Source: a virus
IMG/VR virus record: IMGVR_UViG_3300018080_000355
Coordinates: 1 to 37,060 of that record
Reading direction: 5' to 3' (one strand)
Length of the DNA: 37,060 nt
Part shown: positions 25,533 to 32,576 of the stretch, piece after piece
Position numbering within the stretch: position 1 is the stretch's first letter
Layout of the letters: each line of letters begins with the position of its first letter
Position numbers and translations under genes: made by a program
Notes under the pieces: generated by a model
What the model was told of the DNA's origin: nothing
What the model saw: the letters and a program-made list of their open reading frames with translations, nothing else
Database searches by the model: none

Positions 25533-26147
25533 TTATTTTTCAGTTAGCTTCTCATAACGTTCGGCTAACAATGGTTGTAATTTTACTTTATCTTCTTCAG
25601 TTAGTTTAACTGATTTCTCAACCTGTTGGTTAATCAATTCGAAAGCTTCTAAGCTTAAACAAGCTTCGATTGCTTGAGTTGCTTTAACATAAGCTACACT
25701 GCTTGGAGGTGGGGCTGTCTCTACTTCAGGTTTTTTAGCGAACTCATCGCCTTTAAACGGTTCAACTTCATCAACTGTTGGCTTTGGAGTTTCAACCTTT
25801 GCTGGTTCGGGTTTAGTAGGTGCAGGTGCGGGAGTAACCGGAGTTGGTGTTGGAGTAACTGGTTTAGGAGATGACACTGGTGCAGGTGTAGATTCTTCTA
25901 CTGGTCTCTTTCCGTCAACCATATAGTATTCTTTCCAAAGTTTATTCATATGAGGCACGATGAAGTCGTGAGCTTCCTCAACTGAATTAGCTTTTACAAT
26001 AATCTCTGGTTGGATATTACCATAAGCAATAGTTGGGATAACCATTTTAATTGCGTAGCTGATAATTTCTGGTCCTTTTTTAGCTACGGCTTTTTTTCTT
26101 TTAGCCGGCTTCTTCTTAGGAGCTGGCTTTTTCTTTGTTTCTGCCAT
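25533..26147 (-). CDS. Lys/Pro/Ala-tailed protein, possible DNA-associated factor
   Basis: 204 aa. Residues 2-28 are a histone-H1-like tail of Lys, Pro and Ala. Residues about 28-78 form a small alpha/beta domain (IISYAIKMVIPTIAYGNIQPEI, VEEAHDFIVPHMNKLWKEYY). Residues 80-150 are a Pro/Thr/Val linker, and 150-204 form a helical domain (AIEACLSLEAFELINQQV). Together with the adjacent nuclease it may act on DNA, but no enzymatic motif is present. Its leader holds the AATAATCCGCAAAA motif shared with the glycosyltransferase gene. Confidence 0.7.
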   Translation of the reverse strand: MAETKKKPAPKKKPAKRKKAVAKKGPEIISYAIKMVIPTIAYGNIQPEIIVKANSVEEAHDFIVPHMNKLWKEYYMVDGKRPVEESTPAPVSSPKPVTPTPTPVTPAPAPTKPEPAKVETPKPTVDEVEPFKGDEFAKKPEVETAPPPSSVAYVKATQAIEACLSLEAFELINQQVEKSVKLTEEDKVKLQPLLAERYEKLTEK

Positions 26148-26150
26148 ATT

Positions 26151-26165
26151 TTTTGCGGATTATTT
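26151..26165 (-). promoter_or_regulatory. Shared leader motif AATAATCCGCAAAA (copy 2)
   Basis: On the - strand AAATAATCCGCAAAA runs into AATATG at the 26147 start. The same 15 nt occur before the glycosyltransferase start at 10493. Similar distance to the ATG (2-3 nt) suggests a translation signal. Confidence 0.4.
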
Positions 26166-26167
26166 AA

Positions 26168-26464
26168 TTATAATTTAACTTGGCTGAAACGTAATGACGG
26201 TTTCTCTTCACAGGTAGCGTCACCAGTTGATTGTTCTTTGGCTTTTTGAGCCTTAAACCTTTCTTCAAGCTCGGAAACTTTATCTGTGTAGGTCCAAGTT
26301 TTAATACTTGCTATAGCAAACTTACCAACGGCAGTGTCGACGTTCTTCTGCTCGTTAGCAATCATATCCTCTAGGATTTGTGCTTTTAGCTCGTCTTTTT
26401 GGTTATTTAATGCTTTAATTTTTGCGTCAAGGACGGCATAGTCCTCGTATAGTTTTTCTTGCAT
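26168..26464 (-). CDS. Coiled-coil phage protein, Gp157-like layout
   Basis: 98 aa. A coiled coil (about residues 4-35, LDAKIKALNNQKDELKAQIL) is followed by a strand pair around VGKFAIASIKTWTYTD, then a second coil and the end LRFSQVKL. This helix-strand-helix arrangement is frequent in small phage proteins encoded next to RecB-like nucleases and ssDNA-binding functions. I cannot assign a specific activity. Confidence 0.65.
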   Translation of the reverse strand: MQEKLYEDYAVLDAKIKALNNQKDELKAQILEDMIANEQKNVDTAVGKFAIASIKTWTYTDKVSELEERFKAQKAKEQSTGDATCEEKPSLRFSQVKL

Positions 26465-26470
26465 AGTTTT

Positions 26471-26650
26471 TTAGATTAGTTTTTTATCAGACCTCATAGC
26501 AACATCAAGTGCGGCTCGAAATATCTCACCTTCAGTGGCATTGCACTTCTTCGCCTGCGACTTAACATACTTTTGTTGGTCTCGTCTAATCCTCGTGTTA
26601 ACTCGAGCCATTGCTTTAGCTCGAACCTTTGGGGCTTTTACTTCTTGCAT
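26471..26650 (-). CDS. Ribbon-helix-helix DNA-binding protein, 59 aa
   Basis: A short open frame starting at AAGAATATG. The sequence ARVNTRIRRDQQKYVKSQAK followed by KKCNATEGEIFRAALDVAM fits the RHH (Arc/CopG) fold: a basic strand with alternating R-N-R, a helix starting RRDQQ, a turn, and a helix with EIFRAALD. RHH dimers bind palindromic operators and usually repress promoters, so it may be the phage's early regulator. It lies downstream of the promoter at 27125-27153. Palindromes at 33211-33257 are possible targets. Confidence 0.8.
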   Translation of the reverse strand: MQEVKAPKVRAKAMARVNTRIRRDQQKYVKSQAKKCNATEGEIFRAALDVAMRSDKKLI

Positions 26651-26664
26651 ATTCTTTTTATAAT

Positions 26665-26747
26665 TTAATTATTTTCTCTGACAATTTTACGACCTTTTAT
26701 TTTTAAGTGCTCCAATTTATGGTGCACAGGACACAGCCATTCTTCAT
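26665..26747 (-). pseudogene. Possible frameshifted small CxxHH protein gene
   Basis: An ATG (26747) overlaps the stop of the upstream nuclease gene as ATGA, the normal coupling here, but its frame ends after 14 codons. One base out of frame, the DNA encodes EEWLCPVHHKLEHLKIKGR and on to a stop at 26665. That resembles the end of small phage HNH or zinc-knuckle proteins. Loss of one base near the start would explain it. A sequencing error or chance is also possible. Confidence 0.35.
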
Positions 26748-27118
26748 ATTTTTATTATTTTTTCAGCAATTTCATTCGCTTTTTTTCTTGATATAGAGAT
26801 GATACCTTCATCTCTTAGTTTAACTATCTCTTCAAAACGGATTAAACAAAACTCGTTTTTGAATTTGATAATTAAATAAGATGGCATTGGTGGTGCACTT
26901 AAACCGTCTACTGGTTTTGGGCGACTGACTTCATCAGATAACTTCCAGACCAGACCTTCTTTTTCTGTTGCTTGTAGTCCGTCCCATTGTACTTTTCTTA
27001 TTTTACTGAACTGAAATGACTCTGTGTGTGTTTGTTTTAACTCGTAGTAGCAATAGAAATTCTTTTCTCTAAGATACTGGTTTAATATAGTGTTCCATTT
27101 TTGTTCTTTTTTTCTCAT
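26744..27118 (-). CDS. Resolvase/VRR-like nuclease family protein (ELK-T type)
   Basis: 124 aa. The N-terminal helix WNTILNQYLREKNFYCYYELKQ leads to ELKQTHTESFQFSKIRKVQWDGL, then SRPKPVDGLSAPPMPSYLIIKF and a C-terminal helix. E-x-K plus a following Gln helix recalls the PD-(D/E)XK fold of RecU-like Holliday-junction resolvases and related phage nucleases. The first catalytic Asp is not obvious, so activity is uncertain. It is close to the shorter protein at 34854-35084 (shared W-x-x-L, ELK-x-T, Q-x-D-x-L). The mRNA probably starts at its ATG. Confidence 0.6.
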   Translation of the reverse strand: MRKKEQKWNTILNQYLREKNFYCYYELKQTHTESFQFSKIRKVQWDGLQATEKEGLVWKLSDEVSRPKPVDGLSAPPMPSYLIIKFKNEFCLIRFEEIVKLRDEGIISISRKKANEIAEKIIKI

Positions 27119-27124
27119 ATCTTA

Positions 27125-27153
27125 ATTGTATCATATGGCGGTGTCGCCGTCAA
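27125..27153 (-). promoter_or_regulatory. Sigma70-type promoter giving a leaderless mRNA
   Basis: On the - strand, TTGACG (27153-27148), a 17-nt spacer and TACAAT (27130-27125). The predicted start is at or within a base of the ATG at 27118, so the transcript would be leaderless. The spacer holds GGCG-ACAC-CGCC, a GC-rich inverted repeat unusual for this A/T-rich genome and a possible operator. It would drive the resolvase-like, RHH, nuclease and downstream genes. Confidence 0.7.
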
Positions 27154-27165
27154 CGGTGGATAACT

Positions 27166-27306
27166 TTAAAAAATAATAAAAAGTCCAACTATAAACCAAC
27201 CAATACCACTGATACCTCCTGAAAAATACATCCAAGCAACACAAGCAATGGCTAACCCTATTACTGCTAACCCTTTGTCCATATTTATTTGTCCATTGTT
27301 GGTCAT
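27166..27306 (-). CDS. Small membrane protein, 46 aa
   Basis: Start placed at the ATG in TTAAATATG, which overlaps the helicase stop as ATGA; the longer frame would need a TTG start. After a short polar N-terminus there are two hydrophobic segments (residues about 13-29, GLAVIGLAIACVAWMYF, and 33-46, GIGWFIVGLFIIF). Two-span proteins of this size are often holins or membrane modulators, but its place in the replication block gives no firm clue. Confidence 0.6.
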   Translation of the reverse strand: MTNNGQINMDKGLAVIGLAIACVAWMYFSGGISGIGWFIVGLFIIF

Positions 27307-28580
27307 ATATTTAAGGTTAATTTTTCTTGAAAATCTTGCCCGCTCATAATAGTATCGTGGCAATCTTTGTCACACCCCTCGACTACAAGGTGGATATATA
27401 AATTTTTCTTCAAGGCGTTAGACCTTAATACTCTGCCCAGTGATTGTTCATAGTCAACATATCTCCAAGACTTGCTGGCGTAGATAACACAAGGGAAAGT
27501 TGGGAGTTCGTATCCGGAAGAGATTGAGCTTTGAGCAATGATGATATGAGGTTCAGGACTGTCGTTTACTTTTTGAATGAAACTTCTATCTTTAGTGGCT
27601 CCGGTTAAAGTTGAAACTTGATAGTCTTCCTTGCGAAGAGCTTTAGCAATCTCTTCAATTTGAGCTGTGTAGTTAGCGAAGATAAGTAACTTGGGAAACT
27701 CTTGAGCCCTCTCGAGGATATAATCTATCTTTTTTGACTTGAAAATCTGGGTTGAGTCACTCATTTTATCTACTTTGCCGCCAACTTCCTCAATTTTCTT
27801 GCCATATAGCACTCCATTCTCTATTGTACGCATCCTAGCACGCCGTACGAGCGGGTCTGCCTCCGTAAAGGCTAAATTAGCCAGTGCTTTGTTTTGCTCG
27901 CCTGTAAGCTCAATTTCAACGGTTTTATGGGTCTGGTCAGGGACATCAAAGAAGTCATTTAATCCACCGGTATAACCAAATCTTTGAATAAGGTTGACTA
28001 GGCGTTGTTTTGTAGCCTCATCTTTCTTTGGCACCCAAATTCTCCTGACTCCACCAATCCTAATTTCAACGTAATAGGTTCTTCTAAACTCATCAAAATC
28101 CCAGTTCTGCCCAAACAAAACTCCTATTGCCCACATACTCATTGGCTTTGGTACTGGAGTAGCTGACAATAAATATAATCTAGCTGGTTGGTGCTTTTCA
28201 ATATAGTTTTTAGTAGCCTCGAAAATCTGTGAAGTTTTTGGTTTTTGTATCCGGTTCTTTTGAACATACGCTGGCATAACTCCCAAGTTATTGTGGCACT
28301 CATCAATAATAACTGTTTTGAAGTAAGGTAAGTCGTCCCACATTTTACGAATATCTTCTTTACTGATTACTTTAAGCTTCACATTTGTCTCCCACTTCTC
28401 ATTTTCTCTCTCCCAAGTCTTGTCATCACGCTGTTGCTTCGGACAAATTACCAGAGTACTACCTTTGGCAAGGTGAAGAGCGGTTCTAGTTTTACTAGCA
28501 CCGGTTCCCAAAAACAACCCGCATTTTTTAAGGTCTTCTCTAATGATTTTTTTTTGGTGTTCGTAAAGTGGTGGGAGCAT
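27303..28580 (-). CDS. SF2 DEAH/SNF2-like helicase
   Basis: 425 aa. Motif I is LGTGASKTR (residues 24-32), an unusual Walker A with Ala-Ser before the Lys-Thr. Motif II is DECH (93-96) and motif III SATP (139-142). The C-terminal RecA-like domain has LLIFANYTAQIEEIAKAL, VSTLTGATKDR and motif VI near residue 390 (QSLGRVLRS). This type of phage helicase remodels DNA during replication or recombination. It lies between the small membrane protein and exonuclease genes and starts 4 nt after the exonuclease stop. Confidence 0.85.
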   Translation of the reverse strand: MLPPLYEHQKKIIREDLKKCGLFLGTGASKTRTALHLAKGSTLVICPKQQRDDKTWERENEKWETNVKLKVISKEDIRKMWDDLPYFKTVIIDECHNNLGVMPAYVQKNRIQKPKTSQIFEATKNYIEKHQPARLYLLSATPVPKPMSMWAIGVLFGQNWDFDEFRRTYYVEIRIGGVRRIWVPKKDEATKQRLVNLIQRFGYTGGLNDFFDVPDQTHKTVEIELTGEQNKALANLAFTEADPLVRRARMRTIENGVLYGKKIEEVGGKVDKMSDSTQIFKSKKIDYILERAQEFPKLLIFANYTAQIEEIAKALRKEDYQVSTLTGATKDRSFIQKVNDSPEPHIIIAQSSISSGYELPTFPCVIYASKSWRYVDYEQSLGRVLRSNALKKNLYIHLVVEGCDKDCHDTIMSGQDFQEKLTLNI

Positions 28581-28584
28581 AGGT

Positions 28585-29067
28585 TTAAGTTAGTCTGTCG
28601 ATTGCTTCAGTGCAATACTCGACTTGAAATTTTACATCGTCTAAAGCGTCGTGAGTTTTTTTATCCCAGTCAAATTTTTTAAGGTCTATTCCGGACAAGG
28701 CGACTAGGGTTCTAATGTCTCGAAACTTTTTATAGTGATAAGGGATTGGCACATCATAAGTTCTACAAACTGTGAACAATATTTCGTGGTCGAAATTGTG
28801 ACACCAAACCTCATCAGCTTGTTTTAGGAAAGCCCGTAGCTTAAACAAGCTCTGGACCAAATCGTCATCACCAACCGGCATTTGCTTATCACTCCACCAT
28901 TCAATGGTGCTTTCAGTGGTGATTGATTTTGGCTGTTTATCAGGATTAAGTTTAACGTTAAATTCTTCTTTCCCGTCAAAACTTATTGCTGAAATTTGAA
29001 GCAAGACAGAGCAACCGTAGTTGCCTAGAGTCTCAATGTCTAACATATATCTTTTTGGTTTTTTCAT
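28585..29067 (-). CDS. DEDDh 3'-5' exonuclease
   Basis: 160 aa. The opening MLDIETLG supplies Asp10 and Glu12 (ExoI motif). WCHNFDHEIL gives Asp93 (ExoII), and THDALDDV gives His139 and Asp144 (ExoIII, H-x-A-x-x-D). All five DEDDh residues are present. Phage homologues (DUF5051-like/ExoX-like) trim DNA or RNA 3' ends. The start overlaps the upstream stop as ATGA. Confidence 0.85.
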   Translation of the reverse strand: MKKPKRYMLDIETLGNYGCSVLLQISAISFDGKEEFNVKLNPDKQPKSITTESTIEWWSDKQMPVGDDDLVQSLFKLRAFLKQADEVWCHNFDHEILFTVCRTYDVPIPYHYKKFRDIRTLVALSGIDLKKFDWDKKTHDALDDVKFQVEYCTEAIDRLT

Positions 29068-29273
29068 AATTTTGTTTCTAATTCTATTAACATCTCAATG
29101 AAATGTTTTGCTTTTTTAAGGTCATCAAGTCCACCTTTATCACGCCAGCGACTGACGTACTTGATAACTGACCCCTCCATATAAGGGATATTGTTTGCGT
29201 GGCAATACTCAACTACCTGAATTTTCATCTTCTTGTAGTGATTGCCGGCTACTTGTTCTTTTAGTGATTTCAT
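29064..29273 (-). CDS. DUF3310-family protein
   Basis: 69 aa with the family signature: GNHYKKMKIQVVEYCHANNIPYMEGSVIKYVSRWRDKGGLDDLKKAKHFIEMLI. DUF3310 proteins are common in phage early regions and sometimes annotated as nucleotide kinases without good evidence, so I assign the family only. Both ends overlap neighbours by 4 nt (ATGA), so it is translated in a tight chain with the exonuclease. Confidence 0.85.
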   Translation of the reverse strand: MKSLKEQVAGNHYKKMKIQVVEYCHANNIPYMEGSVIKYVSRWRDKGGLDDLKKAKHFIEMLIELETKL

Positions 29274-29419
29274 CTTACGTAATCTTTTAATTTTTCTAAA
29301 AAGCCATTCTCTTCAAGTTCCTGTTTAGTTTGGTCTGTCAGTAAAATTTTTCTACCAACATCGTCGACGTAGTATTTTGCTAGGGCGATTGCTACTCGCT
29401 CCCAAGTGACTTCATTCAT
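29270..29419 (-). CDS. Small hypothetical protein, 49 aa
   Basis: Start in ATAAATATATG, 9 nt after the primase stop; the end overlaps the next ATG as ATGA. The sequence is mainly two helices (VTWERVAIALAKYYVDD, then TKQELEENGFLEKLKDYV). No family is recognised. Standard leader and coupling on both sides support a real gene even though it is short. Confidence 0.7.
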   Translation of the reverse strand: MNEVTWERVAIALAKYYVDDVGRKILLTDQTKQELEENGFLEKLKDYVR

Positions 29420-29428
29420 ATATTTATC

Positions 29429-31822
29429 TTAATTATTATTATGCCAACCATTAACCTCATTAGCACTTTCATAGTCTCTTGTCTGTTTAATCCATTGAGG
29501 ACTTAAAGCAATACCCTGAAAACGAGACTCTTCACCACCGTGACCTCGAGGGATAAACTCGAAGCGATTATTTTTCTTTCCATAAGCAGTAACTTCTTTA
29601 GTGAAAGTGATGTTAGCTTTTGTTTTTCTACCACCTTCAGTGGCACTCCACCTCTTGTATTCGCTGTAAAGTACTGGAGTTTCAATACTACTAAACTCAT
29701 TAAGCACAACACATTGAGATAAAAAGCCCTCAACTGATGAGTTCTCTTCGCGGTATTCGTCAAGCATTTTGGTCTGTTCTTTTGTTACTATAAAATTTCC
29801 ACTTTCGGCTAAATCAATAGCTCCTTCAACCATCCAGTTTAGAATTCCGGACAATTCTTTAGCCAACAGTCCAACACTTGAACGAAGTTTAGTGTTTGGA
29901 TTATCGCGATAGTTATTTAAGAATTGCAAACAGCAAATTCTACGTTCGGTAGCAGTGCTAGTATCGTCAACTCTAGGGAGCAGGTTAACCGAGAATACAA
30001 ATTTAGCTTGCGGTCTAAATGTAAACTGCGGTTTATATTTTATATCTATAGTCACCTGTTCCCCAGATATTAACTTCTTAAGTTTGTTGCTTTGGTAGTA
30101 GTTTCCGTGAACCTCTTCAATAATATTCAATCTTTTACCAATCAATCCGTGCATACCAAATGCTCCATATAAACTTTCAAGGTCTATATGAGAAGTGGCT
30201 TCCGGTCCGATTATCATTGCGATAGTATCAATGAACGTTGATTTACCGTTTCCACCGTCACCAACCATAAATAAAGCACGGTCATAAAGCATTGAAGATG
30301 ATAAACAATAGCCAGAAAATTGCTGTAAAAGTCTAGCCTTATCTTCTTTTTCCTCACCTTCCATCCAGCTATCCAAACATTCTATCCACGTTGGGCAGGT
30401 AGCTTCAGGGTCATAGTTAACCGGATACTGAATTAACGAGACATAATCAGGGGTGTGTGGTCTCAACTCTTTTGTATAAATATTTAGTAATCCATTTTTT
30501 ACATTAGCAATATAACCACCGTCGTCCGATATTTTTAAAGGGGGAATAATTGAAAGTAAACAAGCAATTTTATCTGCTACATTTCTCTTGGTTCTGTAAC
30601 CCCAGAGCATATCATCATAGAGACCATTCAAAATCATATCGGAAATTTCTTGGTCTGACATCATTTTGTAAACGCCATTCCTATATTGAAAAATAATTCC
30701 AATTTCATTTTTTCTTAAGTGAGGGTGCTTAACTAAAATCTCTCGCTCATAATTCGAGAACCGGACCTTGTCTTGCTCCCGACGTTCCTTCATCACTTTT
30801 GTGTAAGTCTGTTGAATTTTCTGGTTCTCCGTTGGTGACATATTATAGGAGATAACCTCGTTCTTGTAAGAGTAGGAATACTGACCGGCGTAAGCACTCT
30901 GGAGTGTTCTCATAATTTCACCAGCTCCTCCGGCTTCGCTCTCCATTCCGTGCCAACCTATCTTGTCGATATGTTTAACAGCTTTATCAAAAGACCAACC
31001 AGCCTCCCTCATTAAGCAGGCGGTGATATGCAGTGTGGTATTTCGACCAACTGTTGGATATAAAGTTTCCGGTTTACCACTAATCAATGCTTTAAAACTA
31101 TCACGCTCTTCGATAGGGTAAAGTTCGTTGACTTGTTTGAAGAAGTTTGTGCGTTCAGCTTCAGCAAATTGTTTGGTTTTTTCAGCTTTCACCTCCACAA
31201 CGGTGTTTAAAGTTTGAGTCAAATCTTTGACATCAATAATTTCTTCAACATCGTTCATTGAGTATACTTTAGCAGGCATTTTGTGAATACCTTTTATCTT
31301 AAAGATACCTTTAGTTCCTTCTTTCCACTTATCTACTCCTGTCTTTTTCCAATACCAAGTGTTAGGCACCCTTAAGATACGAGGCACGTCTTTCACGACT
31401 GGGTCTGCGTCAAATTCTTTTACTATAGATTGTTCAATTCTTTCCCACCTTGCTACGGTTTTATTCCACTCCTCTGGAGGTAGTTCATCCTTATAAACAG
31501 GCTCATCTAGTAACCAATAAATATGGTAACCATTTTGAGTTTCAGTGATGAACGTTGGGCAGAACCTATCCTTAATTCTCTCAAGCTCGTCAAGGTCTTT
31601 TCGACCGTCAATGTCTACAAAAAAAGCATTTAAGTTTGTGCAATTTTCTTTTTGAGCATTTGGAGAACCGGCAAATCCGTTAACCGTAAAATAACTCTCA
31701 TAGCCTTCGAGATTTAATTGCGGTTTAATCTCCGTGCTTGAAACGGGAGGTCTACCAGCACCGGACTGGTCTATATATCTATAGACGTGGTCAGGGAAGA
31801 ATGTTAAAAATTTATCGTTCAT
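29429..31822 (-). CDS. Primase-helicase fusion (AEP primase and D5/SF3 helicase)
   Basis: 797 aa. The N-terminal archaeo-eukaryotic primase-like domain (RepB/primpol type) shows FFVDID (Asp70, Asp72), GYHIYWL (His100) and PRILRVPNT. A linker (about 160-320) leads to a D5_N-like region and an SF3 helicase with Walker A GDGGNGKST (521-529), a Walker-B-like NIIEEV and the sensor region FSVNLLPRVDDTSTATERR. This is the layout of phage and plasmid replication initiators that prime and unwind at their own origin. A long hairpin lies just 14 nt upstream of the start and may be that origin. Confidence 0.9.
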   Translation of the reverse strand: MNDKFLTFFPDHVYRYIDQSGAGRPPVSSTEIKPQLNLEGYESYFTVNGFAGSPNAQKENCTNLNAFFVDIDGRKDLDELERIKDRFCPTFITETQNGYHIYWLLDEPVYKDELPPEEWNKTVARWERIEQSIVKEFDADPVVKDVPRILRVPNTWYWKKTGVDKWKEGTKGIFKIKGIHKMPAKVYSMNDVEEIIDVKDLTQTLNTVVEVKAEKTKQFAEAERTNFFKQVNELYPIEERDSFKALISGKPETLYPTVGRNTTLHITACLMREAGWSFDKAVKHIDKIGWHGMESEAGGAGEIMRTLQSAYAGQYSYSYKNEVISYNMSPTENQKIQQTYTKVMKERREQDKVRFSNYEREILVKHPHLRKNEIGIIFQYRNGVYKMMSDQEISDMILNGLYDDMLWGYRTKRNVADKIACLLSIIPPLKISDDGGYIANVKNGLLNIYTKELRPHTPDYVSLIQYPVNYDPEATCPTWIECLDSWMEGEEKEDKARLLQQFSGYCLSSSMLYDRALFMVGDGGNGKSTFIDTIAMIIGPEATSHIDLESLYGAFGMHGLIGKRLNIIEEVHGNYYQSNKLKKLISGEQVTIDIKYKPQFTFRPQAKFVFSVNLLPRVDDTSTATERRICCLQFLNNYRDNPNTKLRSSVGLLAKELSGILNWMVEGAIDLAESGNFIVTKEQTKMLDEYREENSSVEGFLSQCVVLNEFSSIETPVLYSEYKRWSATEGGRKTKANITFTKEVTAYGKKNNRFEFIPRGHGGEESRFQGIALSPQWIKQTRDYESANEVNGWHNNN

Positions 31823-31835
31823 ACATTTTTGTTCT

Positions 31836-31946
31836 AATGTCGGGAGAGAGCAAACTAAAAGCAGTCAAGGACGCGGGTCAGGGAGGAATGTAGAAACCCA
31901 CCTGTTCGCTGTTATGACTGCTAATAGTCTGCTCTCCTCCGACATT
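31836..31946 (-). other. 111-nt extended hairpin before the primase gene
   Basis: Arms 31836-31867 and 31915-31946 pair over 32 positions: a 17-bp outer section (AATGTCGG...GAGCA), a 4-bp ACTA/TAGT block and an 8-bp AGCAGTCA/TGACTGCT block. On the - strand only one A-C mismatch and a double U-U interrupt them, with two G-U wobbles. The 47-nt centre has smaller stems AGG/CCT and GGGT/ACCC. It fills most of the 163-nt gap. It could be a replication origin, a structured RNA or an RNase III site. No T-run follows, so simple termination is unlikely. Confidence 0.7.
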
Positions 31947-31985
31947 CTTATTAGAATTCTACATTATCGGGGGAGATTTGAATTG

Positions 31986-32555
31986 TTATTCCTTTGGAGG
32001 CAATGCCTTTTTTCTAATTATCACTTGAGAATTCTTTTCTAGTACTTCCAACTGGTCACCATAGACAAGTAAGAAAGCGTCAATTCCGGTACGAGGGATT
32101 TCATAGTACCCCATTCCAACACCCCAAGTGTAGTCGTCGAATATCATTATACCATTTGACTTCAATAATGGGAACGCCAGGATTGCGTCTTCAAGTGCAT
32201 TTTTTGCTAGGTGTGAACCGTCAATGTAGATAAAGTCAAACTTCTTGTCAGAAACAGCTAGTACTTTTAGCATATCACCAGAAGCACCTTCAATAATGTC
32301 TACTCTATCTTTATAAGGCTCAATATTCTCTTCAAACCTTTCAAGCAAGTTCTTTTCATCAGGGAGGTCTTCACCACCTGCGAACGTATCAACTACAGTT
32401 AAGTCTGCGGAAGTATTTTTTAACATCCAGACAGAAGCTTGACCCTCATAGCAACCTACTTCTAGGAAGCTAGTATTGGGAGCTTGAGCTAGTGGTAATA
32501 AGTACTTCTCGAAGTTCTTTATACCTGTAATTTCGAACCAGTTATTAGTAAACAT
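31986..32555 (-). CDS. Class I SAM-dependent methyltransferase
   Basis: 189 aa from ATG 32555 (an upstream TTG would add five residues). Motif I is SFLEVGCYEGQAS, then LTVVDTF at the end of strand 2, RVDIIEGAS, and KFDFIYIDGSH followed by GIMIFDDYTW, as in the Methyltransf_24 group. These usually methylate small molecules, sugars or proteins rather than DNA bases. With a glycosyltransferase elsewhere in the genome, a role in modifying a glycan is possible, but its position in the early block gives no substrate. Confidence 0.8.
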   Translation of the reverse strand: MFTNNWFEITGIKNFEKYLLPLAQAPNTSFLEVGCYEGQASVWMLKNTSADLTVVDTFAGGEDLPDEKNLLERFEENIEPYKDRVDIIEGASGDMLKVLAVSDKKFDFIYIDGSHLAKNALEDAILAFPLLKSNGIMIFDDYTWGVGMGYYEIPRTGIDAFLLVYGDQLEVLEKNSQVIIRKKALPPKE

Positions 32556-32576
32556 AAGCTTAAAAGTCAATGTCTT

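Noticed and set aside
32556-32570. TTG start of the SAM methyltransferase
   Set aside because: ATG at 32555 lies just five codons later and avoids a rare start.
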